A stretch of 64,000 nt of DNA from Scytonema sp. UIC 10036. GTDB taxonomy: Bacteria > Cyanobacteriota > Cyanobacteriia > Cyanobacteriales > Nostocaceae. Below the pieces are notes generated by a model. It worked only from the letters and a program-made list of their open reading frames with translations. It was not told the origin of the DNA and did not search any database. Positions 48,227 to 57,224 of this stretch are shown in pieces. The position numbers and the translations under genes were made by a program. The stretch is taken from positions 1-64,000 of the forward strand of contig NZ_WJFC01000019.1 in assembly GCF_009725235.1 (NCBI RefSeq), read 5' to 3'. Numbering within the stretch: position 1 is the stretch's first letter; every line of letters begins with the position of its first letter.

Positions 48227-48525
48227 CCAGTCATCTTCTGTTCGTAACTACACTTGTATGATGTTTGTAGTTGCGCTTGAGCGCATGCATACCAACTACA
48301 AACTCACTCATTGATAACATTAAATTTTCTAACAGATCGTATAGTGCGTTAATCATCCCATCCCCTAAGATAAATTTATGGGTCTTGGGTAGGCGATTCA
48401 GAATTGGCACGTACCATTTAATCGTGCGGCTCGTTTCTGGTATAGAGCCTCTAGCAACTAGAGGGGTATAACCAGAGTACACACTGGAAGCAACTTCACT
48501 GTGTATAACTGTTCTTTTGATGTAA
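48227..48525. other. Intergenic exon-side sequence of the outer intron
   Basis: It contains the trailer hairpin of copy 2 (to about 48315), then sequence with no supported gene. The outer group II intron is inserted into this non-coding DNA, so excision would restore no obvious host gene. Confidence 0.45.
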
Positions 48526-48986
48526 GTGAGCCTAGTATCCTAGAACGGCAAGCCTTACCCTTGAGGAGACAAGTGAATCCCTACCTGACCACAGTGACCG
48601 TACTCGGAATTACGGAGGCTGAAGCTGGTAACAGGACGCAAACAGAGCTAAGTTCGGACAGGCACACTGGCGTTAAAGGGGAGATGATACGGATAAACAA
48701 GTCCTAGAAAAGTGTCTCATAGTAAAGCTACAAGCCGAACAACAGATGTAGACTTCATCCTCTAGATTCTTGCGAAAGTTGACTAAGCTAATCGCAAACT
48801 CCAAGGAGAGGATAGGCAAATTGGACTGCCCTAAGTCATCAAAACAATCGAAAGAACGGAACGAGTAAAAACGATATAAGGGTCTGGGGAAAGGTCGAAA
48901 ACCTCAGTAGGTAAGACGAGATACGGAACTCCTTTATATCGGGTAGGATGCGGCGTAACTGCTGCAAGGTATTCAGAAAACATTCA

Positions 48987-49562
48987 ATGGAGCAGAGCAT
49001 GGTTAGACACAGCAGAAATGCTAGTGAACTTTGGAAGAAACTACCCTGGAAGAAATTCCGGAAAGAGTTATTCCGCCTACAAAAGAGAGTGTTCAAAGCT
49101 ATTCGAGTTGGCGACAAACGTAAAGCGAAGTCAATTCAAAAGCTAATTCTGAAGTCTAAAGCTGGTAGGTTTCTGGCTATTCGTCAAGTAACTCAGCTAA
49201 ATGCTGGTAAAAAGACTGCTGGCATCGATGGAAAAACTGCCTTAACGTTTGAGGAGAGATTTGATTTAGAGTTGCTTCTCAGACAACAAAATTGGTATCA
49301 CAATCGACTACGAGAAATACCAATTCCCAAAAAAGACGGTTCGACCAGAATGCTAAAAGTACCCACTATTGCAGATAGAACGTGGCAATGCCTAGCAAAA
49401 TTTGCCCTAGAACCAGCACACGAAGCAACTTTTCATGAACATAGCTATGGATTTAGAATTGGGCGCTCTGCCCACGATGCCCAAAAACAGGTATTCACAA
49501 ATCTAAGAAGCACCTCAAACAGCATCACAAAAAGAATTCTTGAGTTAGACATTGAAAAGTGC
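48987..49562 (+). CDS. ltrA: Outer intron reverse transcriptase, 5' part
   Basis: 192 codons from ATG 48987 (alternative 48999; the open frame goes back to 48948). It contains RT0 to RT2-3 features: KTAGIDGKTALTFEERFDLE, IPIPKKDGSTRMLKVPTIADR, HEHSYGFRIGRSAHDAQKQV and ELDIEKC, where the reading frame is interrupted after Cys at the inner intron 5' end. It continues at 51965 with FDRINH. The joined protein would be 524 residues. Confidence 0.85.
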
Positions 49563-50019
49563 GTGCGCCGCGACGATTAACGCGGTATTCCCAACCAAGT
49601 TGGGAGAGACTAAGAAGAATGTCTCTAAGTCAACCAACTTACCTGGAGTCGAAAGACAAAAGGGACAACAGCATGTTGGTAAAGCCGGAAATGGAGAGAA
49701 GGCGTTAAAACCATTGTTCGGCAAGACTTGTGTGACAAGGTGAAGATTAAACTATCTGAAGCCCAATTCTGACGGTATACTCGATTACCTATTCCTACAA
49801 CGCCTAAAAGGAATAATCGTTTGTGTGTAGTTTTAAGCATTTGAACCACACAACTTCTTTAAACGAAGTCAGCCACCGATGAGATGGCTTAACGAATGAG
49901 TGGGACACCTAAATCACACTGATACGTACCGAGTTGATGAAGCGCGGGATGGTCTATGGGACGCGAGTCCTATGACTACAGAGTTCCCATAGTAGTCCGA
50001 GGGCGGGAAAGCCGTCCAC

Positions 50020-51855
50020 ATGGCAAAGGGGAACAGGTATTTCTTACATTGTTACCGAGAGGTACGCGAGATGCGAAACGCCGAAACGGTGTTAAATGTA
50101 ATCCGAGACAGGGGGTACCGGGGTTTACCACTGGATGATGTCTACAGACAGTTGTTCAATCCCGACTTGTACCTTTTAGCGTATAGCCGCATTTATAAAA
50201 ATGCTGGAGCAATGACGCCTGGGATAACTCAGGAAACTGCTGACGGAATGTCCATGAAAAAGATTGAAACTCTTATCGAAGAGATTCGATATGAACGCTT
50301 TCGATGGACACCAGTGAGGCGAATTAATATTCCCAAGAAAAATGGGAAAACTCGACCACTAGGTATTCCTACTTGGAAAGACAAATTGGTTCAAGAAGTA
50401 GTACGTTTAATATTAGAAGCGTATTATGAACCCCAATTTTCCGACAACAGTCATGGTTTCAGACCAAAACGCGGATGCCATACGGCGCTAACAGTAATAG
50501 ACCGCACTTGGCAAGGAACCAAGTGGTTTATTGAAGGAGATATCAAAGGCTGTTTTGACAACATAGACCATAAAATCTTAATGTCAATTCTGTGCGAGAA
50601 AATCCAAGATAACCGCTTCCTGAGATTGATTGAAAACTTACTCAAGGCAGGTTATTGTGAGCAATGGAGATATCACTCCACCCTCAGCGGAACACCGCAA
50701 GGCGCGATAGTATCACCCATACTCGCCAATATCTATCTTGATAAATTCGATAAATTTATCGAACGGACACTTATCCCAGAGTATACAAGAGGTAAAGCAA
50801 GGGCAGAAAATCCGGAATACTCAAAACTCGTAAAACTTGCCTGGTATTACAGGAAGAAGGGACAAATTGAAAAAGCGCGTCAACTGGAAATTCAATACCA
50901 GCAAATGCCTTCCAAAGATGTTCGTGACCCTAAATACAGAAGGCTAAATTATGTGCGGTACGCTGATGATTTTCTACTTGGATTCATTGGTTCATTTCAA
51001 GAGGCAAAAGAAATCAAGGAAAAATTGAAGACATTTCTAGCGGAAAATCTTCAGCTAGAATTATCTAAAGAAAAGACCTTAATTACTCATGCTAGAAACG
51101 AAGCAGCGAACTTCTTAGGTTACGAAATTCTAGTTCAATATTCCGACACTAAGCATACCAATGGTAAGCGCTCAATTAATGGAATTACTGGACTAAGAAT
51201 TCCCACAAGCTTTGTAGAAGAAAAATGTTCTCTCTATATGAGAAATGGGAAACCCATTCACCGCCCTGAATTAATAAATGATGATGATTTCACTATCATC
51301 AACATTTACCAATCAGAATATAGAGGGTACGTACAATTCTACAGCCTTGCTCAAAACATCGCGTGGCTCCAAAAACTCCAATGGGTTATGTGGAGTTCGT
51401 TGATGAAAACTCTTGCTTGTAAACACAAAACTAGCGTGGCTAAAATTTGCGCGAAGTATCACAAGACGGTAAAACTGCCACACGGTCTAAGAAAGTGTGT
51501 CGAAATCACCGTCCCAAGAGAAGGCAAGAAACCCTTAGTGGCTCGTTTCGGTGGTATACCACTAAAACGCAACCTAAAAACAATCATAGAAGACCTGCCA
51601 CGAGCGCGAAAGCCCGCGTTCAGAAATGAACTGATTAAACGGCTTCAAGCTGATGAATGCGAGATTTGTGGGGCAAGAGGTGATATTGAAGTTCACCATA
51701 TTCGCGCCCTCAAAGACCTCAAAACCAAAGGTAGAAAAGAAAAACCGCAATGGATGCAAATCATGTCCGCACGTAGGAGAAAAACTTTGATGGTCTGCCC
51801 TCAATGCCATGATGCTATACACGCAGGTAACCCCGCAGGTAAACAAGTCTCATGA
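50020..51855 (+). CDS. ltrA: Inner intron RT-maturase-HNH endonuclease
   Basis: 611 residues (the next start, MRNAETVLNVIRDRG at 50071, is also plausible). Complete RT domain: IPKKNGKTRPLGIPTWKDK, FSDNSHGFRPKRGCHTAL, catalytic GDIKGCFDNIDH, GTPQGAIVSPILANIYLD and the YADD box in YVRYADDFLLGF. Maturase (X) domain at about 380-530, and C-terminal HNH nuclease (CEICGARGDIEVHHIRALKD, CPQCHDAIHAG). This enzyme set supports splicing and retrohoming. Confidence 0.92.
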   Translation: MAKGNRYFLHCYREVREMRNAETVLNVIRDRGYRGLPLDDVYRQLFNPDLYLLAYSRIYKNAGAMTPGITQETADGMSMKKIETLIEEIRYERFRWTPVRRINIPKKNGKTRPLGIPTWKDKLVQEVVRLILEAYYEPQFSDNSHGFRPKRGCHTALTVIDRTWQGTKWFIEGDIKGCFDNIDHKILMSILCEKIQDNRFLRLIENLLKAGYCEQWRYHSTLSGTPQGAIVSPILANIYLDKFDKFIERTLIPEYTRGKARAENPEYSKLVKLAWYYRKKGQIEKARQLEIQYQQMPSKDVRDPKYRRLNYVRYADDFLLGFIGSFQEAKEIKEKLKTFLAENLQLELSKEKTLITHARNEAANFLGYEILVQYSDTKHTNGKRSINGITGLRIPTSFVEEKCSLYMRNGKPIHRPELINDDDFTIINIYQSEYRGYVQFYSLAQNIAWLQKLQWVMWSSLMKTLACKHKTSVAKICAKYHKTVKLPHGLRKCVEITVPREGKKPLVARFGGIPLKRNLKTIIEDLPRARKPAFRNELIKRLQADECEICGARGDIEVHHIRALKDLKTKGRKEKPQWMQIMSARRRKTLMVCPQCHDAIHAGNPAGKQVS

Positions 51856-51870
51856 TAATGGAATACTGGA

Positions 51871-51904
51871 GAGCCGTGTACCTGGAAACTCGTAAGCACG
51901 GTTC
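51871..51904 (+). ncRNA. Group II intron domain V, inner intron
   Basis: 34 nt starting GAGCCGTGTACC and ending GTAAGCACGGTTC, with a GGAAAC loop; matches the domain V hairpin with AGC catalytic triad. It lies 15 bp after the RT stop, and a domain VI-like hairpin follows. Confidence 0.88.
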
Positions 51905-51964
51905 GGCGGGGGCTAGTTGGAAAAGGAGCCAATAATTGGAAACCTCGCTAGCTAGCTACCCACT

Positions 51965-52963
51965 TTTGATAGGATAAACCACTCCACTATCATGGAAAAC
52001 CTTATTGCTCCTAGAGCATTAAAGGACGGAATATTCCGAGCACTCAAAGCAGGAATAAATCCCGAATTTCCCGAACAAGGAACTCCGCAAGGGGGGGTGG
52101 TGAGTCCGTTATTAGCCAACATTGCGCTCAATGGAATTGAGAATATACATCGATACCATAATCAAAAAGGGTATAGAATAACCCCTAAAACAGCAGATAA
52201 AGACATAGTAAAAGCCTGTGTCCGGTATGCAGATGATATGGTACTTTTCCTCAGACCAGAAGACGATGCAGAAGAGATACTTAACAAAATCAGTCAATTT
52301 CTAGCAGAAAGAGGGCTAAAGGTAAGCGAGAAAAAGACAAAGTTAACCGCTTCGACAGATGGATTTGATTTTCTCGGTTGGCACTTCAAAGTGTACAACG
52401 ACGGAAGGTTAAAAACTACTCCCTCAGAGGATAACTTCAAAACATTCCGCAAGAAAGTCAAGAAAGTCGTCAACAACTCGAATTATGGTGCTAAAGTTAA
52501 GGCTAAGAAATTAGCTCTAATTGTCAGAGGATGGAGAAACTATCACAAGTATTGCGATATGAGCGGGGCAAGATTCTCACTGTGGTTTATCAACCATAGA
52601 ACATTCAAAGTGTTCAATAAAGAGAAGAAACAAAACCGCAAATCAGCAGAAAAACTGATAGAACAAGCCTTTCCCAAGGTAAGTTACTCCGAAGGAAAAC
52701 ATATCAAAGTCCAAGGAAATAAATCACCCTACGACGGAGACCTGGTTTACTGGTCTGAGAGGAACAGTAAACTATATGACGGAGAAACCTCAAAGCAATT
52801 ACTAAGGCAAAACCATACTTGTGCTGAATGTGGCTTAAAGTGTACAAGTGAAGAACGACTACACTTACACCACATTGATGGCAATCACTGTAACTGGAAG
52901 AAAAACAACCTAGTTGTTATTCACGAAAGCTGCCATGATTACATCCACATGAGCAAAAGATAG
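51965..52963 (+). CDS. ltrA: Outer intron reverse transcriptase, 3' part
   Basis: 332 residues in the frame that continues the 5' part after intron removal. FDRINHSTIMENLIAPRALK starts RT3; then GTPQGGVVSPLLANIALNGIE, the YADD box (VRYADDMVLFL), LGWHFKVYNDGR, the maturase domain and a C-terminal HNH (CAECGLKC, LHLHHIDGN, HESCHDYIH). Without splicing of the inner intron it would lack the N-terminal half and be inactive. Confidence 0.85.
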   Translation, partial: FDRINHSTIMENLIAPRALKDGIFRALKAGINPEFPEQGTPQGGVVSPLLANIALNGIENIHRYHNQKGYRITPKTADKDIVKACVRYADDMVLFLRPEDDAEEILNKISQFLAERGLKVSEKKTKLTASTDGFDFLGWHFKVYNDGRLKTTPSEDNFKTFRKKVKKVVNNSNYGAKVKAKKLALIVRGWRNYHKYCDMSGARFSLWFINHRTFKVFNKEKKQNRKSAEKLIEQAFPKVSYSEGKHIKVQGNKSPYDGDLVYWSERNSKLYDGETSKQLLRQNHTCAECGLKCTSEERLHLHHIDGNHCNWKKNNLVVIHESCHDYIHMSKR

Positions 52964-53081
52964 AGGGGAATTCTACGATACTGTTGTGCGCGAAAACCCG
53001 GATACCAGTTAGATTATGAAAGTCATTTTCATAATTGGGGACGATGAGACAATCAGAAGAAACCTTTATCTAAGAATATCG

Positions 53082-53117
53082 GAAGCTGGATGCGTAGAAA
53101 TACGCACGTCCAGATTT
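53082..53117 (+). ncRNA. Group II intron domain V, outer intron
   Basis: GAAGCTGGATGCGT, an AGAAAT loop, then ACGCACGTCCAGATT form the domain V hairpin with the AGC triad. It follows the 3' part of the outer RT by 118 bp and precedes a GGTGG/CCACC hairpin (domain VI). Confidence 0.78.
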
Positions 53118-53329
53118 AACAGAGAGGTGCGGTGGATAATACCACCCATCGACTCTACCAAATCGTAGTGGTTGTGAGAAAAGTTTAGGCAAAATTTACA
53201 GACTGGGATTTACATGATATACTATATTCATGTAGTTGGATTTTTGAAAAAAAAATTTTAGATCGCTCCACTCCGTTACGCTGACCAAGTGCTAAGAGAA
53301 GAAGAGCCAAGTGCAAAAGTGCTCAAGTG

Positions 53330-56113
53330 TCAAGGGCTATTAGTTCTCGGCCACACAACGCACACAACACGAAAACCGATAATGACGTCGTCGTCCTCCG
53401 GGTTGATGCAGTTGCGACGTGCGGAACGACAGAGATCAGGGAGGTCGTACCACGAACCACCGCGCTGTATCCTTTCTCGATTATCATTATTGTTACGAAT
53501 TAGCCACGCTTCTCCATTTGTAGGTGCTCCTTCATAATTTCTATGCCAATGGTCAGCACACCATTCCCAGACTTGCCCATGCATATCATATAACCCAAAA
53601 TCATTAGCTGCACCAAAGCTTCCGACGGGTGTAGTTTCTTCACGAAAAATTCCTTTGTTTCCTTTTCCATAGTTAGCCGTGCCTCTATAGTTGGCTAACT
53701 CAGTCGAAATTGTCTCGCCAAAATGAAATGGAGTTGTTGTACCTGCACGACAGGCATATTCCCATTGTGCTTCACTTGGTAGACGGTAAGTTTTTTTAGT
53801 GTAGTTGGATAGGCGATCGCAGAACTCTACACAATCATACCATGAAACTTGCTCAACTGGTCGATTTTCACCTTTAAAATAAGATGGATCTGGGTTGAGT
53901 TCGCGGTTGACTTGGGGAAGAGACGCAACTGCCCTCCATTGTGCCTGAGTTACCGGGTATTTGCCCAAGAAAAAAGGTTTAATTGTTACTTTATGTTGAG
54001 GTCCTTCATTGCTTCTTCGCTCCAACTCATCCTCTGGCGATCCCATCAAAAAGCTACCTTCAGGAATAGCTACCATTTCTAGCTGTACTCCATTCCCCAA
54101 ATCTTCGATAAAACATTGAGATTGCCGACGATAACGGCGAATGGTTAACTGACGACGTGCTTCCCATTGTTTAAGTACATTTTGCAGATTTTTTTTGGTA
54201 ATCTTTTCACCAAATACTTCAGATAGAACTTTCCATAGCTTAAGAGCAACATTTTTTAAATCCCGCACGGAGACTGTTCCTAAAGCTGAAATCTGCTCGT
54301 AAGTTTGATTTGCTAGTGTTCCCTCTAGTATTAGCTGTTCAACATCATTCAAATGTTTCCCTGTTTTCGTAAAAACTACCCCATCGACTATTTCTAGAGG
54401 ACTGCTTGTATTGATTGGCGCAGATGAATTAACCTCTATCAGTGCCACTTCAAATTCAAAAGTCCTTCTAGGCGGGAAACTTTCAATCTGCCGTTTGCGT
54501 TCCCTCACTGCGGCACGGAGTTCTTGCGCTCGACTGGCATATTCGCCCCCCCAAGTCATAAGAACTGCTGCATCAACCTCGGCGAAGTAATGATTTCGGT
54601 CTACAGCTATATTTTGGATAGAACCCGTTGGGTTGGGAATGAGCGCCTGAAAATCTCGGAGACTTCCATAGTGATGCTGGATAAAATCCCCAATTTCCCG
54701 CCAAATTTCAGCCGTGCGTTGAACTGGACTATTTTCGAGCAGCAACTCGCGAATTCCTGCTCGAAACTCATACCAAGTTTCTGGAACAGTTGCTTCCTTC
54801 GGTCCCAGGGGAGACCGTTGGAGGAGACCACTAAAAAAGACTTCTGCTAGATGCCAGTGTTCGCTATCGGGCAAAAACTGACGTTGTGCCAACCGCATCA
54901 CTGGAGGAATCAAGGGAACCGCAGCCAGCACCTTGGCGAGTTCCCGTGCTTTAGGACTGGCATTAGTCAAGAATCCTCGCAGTAAATCTTCGGGGGTCTC
55001 TTCCATTGGTTCGGGCTTCCCCTGCATCTGCTTACTGTTCTCAAGGTTTGTATCCACTGGTGCTTCTTGTCTGATTAAAACCCCCTGGATAGAATTACCT
55101 CCACTCCCCGCAAGGAAATGCGCCCAAGTATTAAAATGGTTGGGGGATAAGTTGAAAATCGGAAATCGGTAAAGATCAACCGTCGTATGGAGCCTAGCTC
55201 CCACTTTTAACATTGAGTTAGCACATCCTGGCTGGGGAGCCACGAGAGGCCGTAGAATTGCCTGGTGCAAGGCAGTCCGCTGCCACAGAGTCTGGGGAAA
55301 GACATGGGCAATGGTAACGGGATGCTGCTCCCCTAGAATAGCCAACGCTGCAAATGCAGCTCCTGAATGCCAAGCCTTCCCCAAAGTATCTGTTAACGCG
55401 ACAAAGATTCGATTCCGCCCTGGTGCAATGAGACTACGAATCTCCCGTTCAATACGTTCAGCACCTGAAAACAATCTTGGCTCACTGTTCCCCGTCTCAA
55501 ACTGCCATACCCGTACATCCCGGAAAAATCCTTGCCACCGAAAGAGCGTTGCTACCCCCTCCGCTAAATCTCCCCAAAACGCCATTGAAGGTGAGCGATC
55601 GATCAGTAAATGTACCTCAAACCATCGCTCTAAGGGAGGGCGAAATGCCATAATCGGCAATCCATTTGCCTCGGCTGTCTGCTCGACTGTGGCATCAATA
55701 TCGAATTCATTCGCCAAGATACTCGGAACTCGCTTGGCTAAAGGCAAAAGCATCTTACTAATTGACGAAGGTTTGGGTAAGGGAAACGGGTCGGGAACGC
55801 GAACTAAGGAGGCGCGATCGCTGGAGGGTGGCTCTTTTTTTTCAAGGGACGTGGGAAGATGCTCTGAGGTTTTGGGATAAGTGGCAATAGGTGTCCGTGG
55901 CTCTATCTCTTTAGCAGGAGGGAGAATATCCTTTGCGCTACCTTCCGGGGATTCTCCAGCAGGCAGATCCCCATCAGGAGGGCGCAAATCTTCTGCCGGT
56001 TCAACGCCTTTGAGGGATGGAGGGGCAATAATGCGATGCAAGTGAGCCGCACACCAAATCAGGTCAGCGGTCTCTCTATCATCTCCCCACCATTTATCTT
56101 TTTCTCTGCCCAT
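53330..56113 (-). CDS. SAV_2336-type vWA protein fused to FGE/C-type lectin domain
   Basis: 927 residues. The N-terminal 150 residues are proline-rich and low in structure. A vWA-like domain follows (about 163-370; MIDAS-like IDRSPSM with Asp172, Ser174, Ser176). The middle (about 380-680) matches SAV_2336-related proteins. The C-terminal ~245 residues are a formylglycine-generating-enzyme/sulfatase-modifying domain (MVAIPEGSFLMGSPEDE, YPVTQAQWRAV, RLPSEAQWEYACRAGTTTPF, QRGGSWYD, GFRVV). The lectin-like fold probably binds a ligand and not an oxidation substrate. It is the last gene of the four-gene operon, 15 bp after the MoxR gene; its 3' end looks like a DGR variable region. Confidence 0.85.
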   Translation of the reverse strand: MGREKDKWWGDDRETADLIWCAAHLHRIIAPPSLKGVEPAEDLRPPDGDLPAGESPEGSAKDILPPAKEIEPRTPIATYPKTSEHLPTSLEKKEPPSSDRASLVRVPDPFPLPKPSSISKMLLPLAKRVPSILANEFDIDATVEQTAEANGLPIMAFRPPLERWFEVHLLIDRSPSMAFWGDLAEGVATLFRWQGFFRDVRVWQFETGNSEPRLFSGAERIEREIRSLIAPGRNRIFVALTDTLGKAWHSGAAFAALAILGEQHPVTIAHVFPQTLWQRTALHQAILRPLVAPQPGCANSMLKVGARLHTTVDLYRFPIFNLSPNHFNTWAHFLAGSGGNSIQGVLIRQEAPVDTNLENSKQMQGKPEPMEETPEDLLRGFLTNASPKARELAKVLAAVPLIPPVMRLAQRQFLPDSEHWHLAEVFFSGLLQRSPLGPKEATVPETWYEFRAGIRELLLENSPVQRTAEIWREIGDFIQHHYGSLRDFQALIPNPTGSIQNIAVDRNHYFAEVDAAVLMTWGGEYASRAQELRAAVRERKRQIESFPPRRTFEFEVALIEVNSSAPINTSSPLEIVDGVVFTKTGKHLNDVEQLILEGTLANQTYEQISALGTVSVRDLKNVALKLWKVLSEVFGEKITKKNLQNVLKQWEARRQLTIRRYRRQSQCFIEDLGNGVQLEMVAIPEGSFLMGSPEDELERRSNEGPQHKVTIKPFFLGKYPVTQAQWRAVASLPQVNRELNPDPSYFKGENRPVEQVSWYDCVEFCDRLSNYTKKTYRLPSEAQWEYACRAGTTTPFHFGETISTELANYRGTANYGKGNKGIFREETTPVGSFGAANDFGLYDMHGQVWEWCADHWHRNYEGAPTNGEAWLIRNNNDNRERIQRGGSWYDLPDLCRSARRNCINPEDDDVIIGFRVVCVVWPRTNSP
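53378..53449 (-). other. Candidate DGR variable region (VR)
   Basis: Codons 889-912 of the FGE domain. Between invariant residues (Pro892, Cys895-Ala898, Arg900, Pro905) nearly all other codons end in C or T: TAC, GAC, CTC, GAT, CTC, CGT, AAC, TGC, ATC, AAC, GAC, GAC, GAC, GTC, ATT, ATC. This is what adenine mutagenesis of AAY codons in a template repeat produces. It is followed by an adenine-free 30-bp tract (GGTTTTCGTGTTGTGTGCGT onward, 53348-53377), as in the homing-initiation region. No template repeat was seen in the window. Confidence 0.7.
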
Positions 56114-56128
56114 TTCCCCTCTCTACCC

Positions 56129-57223
56129 TCACAACGATTTGAAGACGGTATCCAACAAAAATTGACGCTTCTCTTGGGTGAGATTGTCACCTTGCAGTAA
56201 GAGATAGATAGCATTTAACAATTGATCTGTCGCTAATTTTACGTCCTTCTTCTTAATGCGATCGAGAAAATCTTGAATTAATTTTCTAGCTGGCTCATCC
56301 ACTTTCTTCAGACACTCAGAATCGAACCGCTGCTCTAAAATATTGTAGAAACCTTCTTCCGTGTCAGGTTGTCTAACGGATAGGCGCAAACATCGGCGCA
56401 GAAAAGCCGGCGAAAACTCTCGTGCTTCATTACTGGTCATAAATACTAAGGGAAACTCTTGACATTGCACAAACCCTTTTTCGATAGAAATTTTTGTACC
56501 ACTATCATCTCGTTGACTGCGGTAGGGGAGTACCTCTTCAGCGTCACTTTGTAAGCGAGCCAGTTCTGGTATTTCAAAAAATCCTTCTTCAAAAATATGC
56601 AACAGATCGTTGGGCATATCAATATCACTCTTATCGATCTCGTCAATGAGCAGTACCGCTGGTCTACCCGGTCGAGACTGATGAAATGCCATACCCATAG
56701 GTCCCAACCTTAGATACTTACCAATGCTAGGGTCTGCAATCTTACCTGTTTCACCGACTTTTTGCCTGAGTAGGGAAGCTTCTTGCAATCGCCCAATGGC
56801 ATCGTAGGCATACAGACCATCCTTCAGGGTAGTGCGAGAAACAATTGACCAGCGGTACGGTCCTGGCAGCCCCAGTTCACACGCTACCGCATAAGCTAAA
56901 GATGTCTTACCCGATCCGGGATTCCCTTCAATCAGCAAAGGGCGGCGCAAACACAATGCAGCATTAACTAACTCTACTGCTTGCGTACTGGGAACAAACC
57001 CTAACGCTCGTGGGTCGCTCTTGCCTACGTTGTGTGAGCTTTCCTCTGACTTCGCTTTCTTCCACTCTTCGACTGACAGACCAAAAGTTCGCCAAGGCGG
57101 GGGCGGCGGGATGCGATTGAGATGCTCTTGCTGCTTTTCTGGGTTTGGCACACTATCAGCACTCAGGGTTAAGCCACGGTAAATGCGAAGATCCTTCTCT
57201 TCGGCTGTTTGGTCGTTCGCCAT
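56129..57223 (-). CDS. MoxR-type AAA+ ATPase
   Basis: 364 residues. Walker A GNPGSGKT at 100-107, Walker B VLLIDEID at 190-196, sensor-1 Asn in FMTSNEAREFSPAFLRRC. This is an AAA+ remodeller of the MoxR branch, usually paired with a vWA protein as chaperone or switch. It lies 1 bp downstream of the caspase gene and 15 bp upstream of the vWA-FGE gene, so translation is likely coupled. Confidence 0.9.
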   Translation of the reverse strand: MANDQTAEEKDLRIYRGLTLSADSVPNPEKQQEHLNRIPPPPPWRTFGLSVEEWKKAKSEESSHNVGKSDPRALGFVPSTQAVELVNAALCLRRPLLIEGNPGSGKTSLAYAVACELGLPGPYRWSIVSRTTLKDGLYAYDAIGRLQEASLLRQKVGETGKIADPSIGKYLRLGPMGMAFHQSRPGRPAVLLIDEIDKSDIDMPNDLLHIFEEGFFEIPELARLQSDAEEVLPYRSQRDDSGTKISIEKGFVQCQEFPLVFMTSNEAREFSPAFLRRCLRLSVRQPDTEEGFYNILEQRFDSECLKKVDEPARKLIQDFLDRIKKKDVKLATDQLLNAIYLLLQGDNLTQEKRQFLLDTVFKSL

Positions 57224-57224
57224 C

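Larger units (their letters stand above)
46041..48315 (+). repeat. Tandem duplication of a ~1.1-kb unit
   Basis: The unit 46041-47157 (an AACAACCGCAGA-type leader, gene, and trailer with GTTTGTAGTT...AACTACAAAC hairpin) is repeated at about 47200-48315. The coding parts differ at only a few dozen positions, and flanking leader and trailer repeats are conserved. Confidence 0.9.
49563..51964 (+). mobile_element. Inner group II intron inserted in the outer RT gene
   Basis: It begins GTGCGCCGCGACG at 49563, matching the group II 5' consensus, and ends ...CTACCCAC(T) at 51963-51964. Removing it restores the outer RT frame exactly (LDIEKC joined to FDRINH). It carries its own RT-maturase ORF (50020-51855) and a complete domain V (51871-51904) plus domain VI-like hairpin. 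The boundaries are uncertain by one base. Confidence 0.82.
48526..53163 (+). mobile_element. Outer group II intron, interrupted by a second intron
   Basis: The proposed 5' end is GTGAGCCTAGTATCC at 48526, followed by roughly 420 bp of structured domain I-III-like RNA. The domain IV ORF is a reverse transcriptase, and domain V is recognisable at 53082-53117, followed by a domain VI-like hairpin (GGTGG/CCACC, to about 53157). The 3' boundary is approximate. The ORF is split by the inner intron; joined, it gives a full-length RT-maturase. Confidence 0.7.

Noticed and set aside
48948..52963. The neighbouring reverse transcriptases as the DGR enzyme for the FGE variable region
   Set aside because: Both RTs have maturase and HNH domains, domain V RNA and the YADD context of group II introns. 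No template repeat lies near them.
55311..55880. 189-codon plus-strand frame opposite the vWA gene
   Set aside because: Antisense shadow of a strongly supported conflict-system gene, with no family resemblance.
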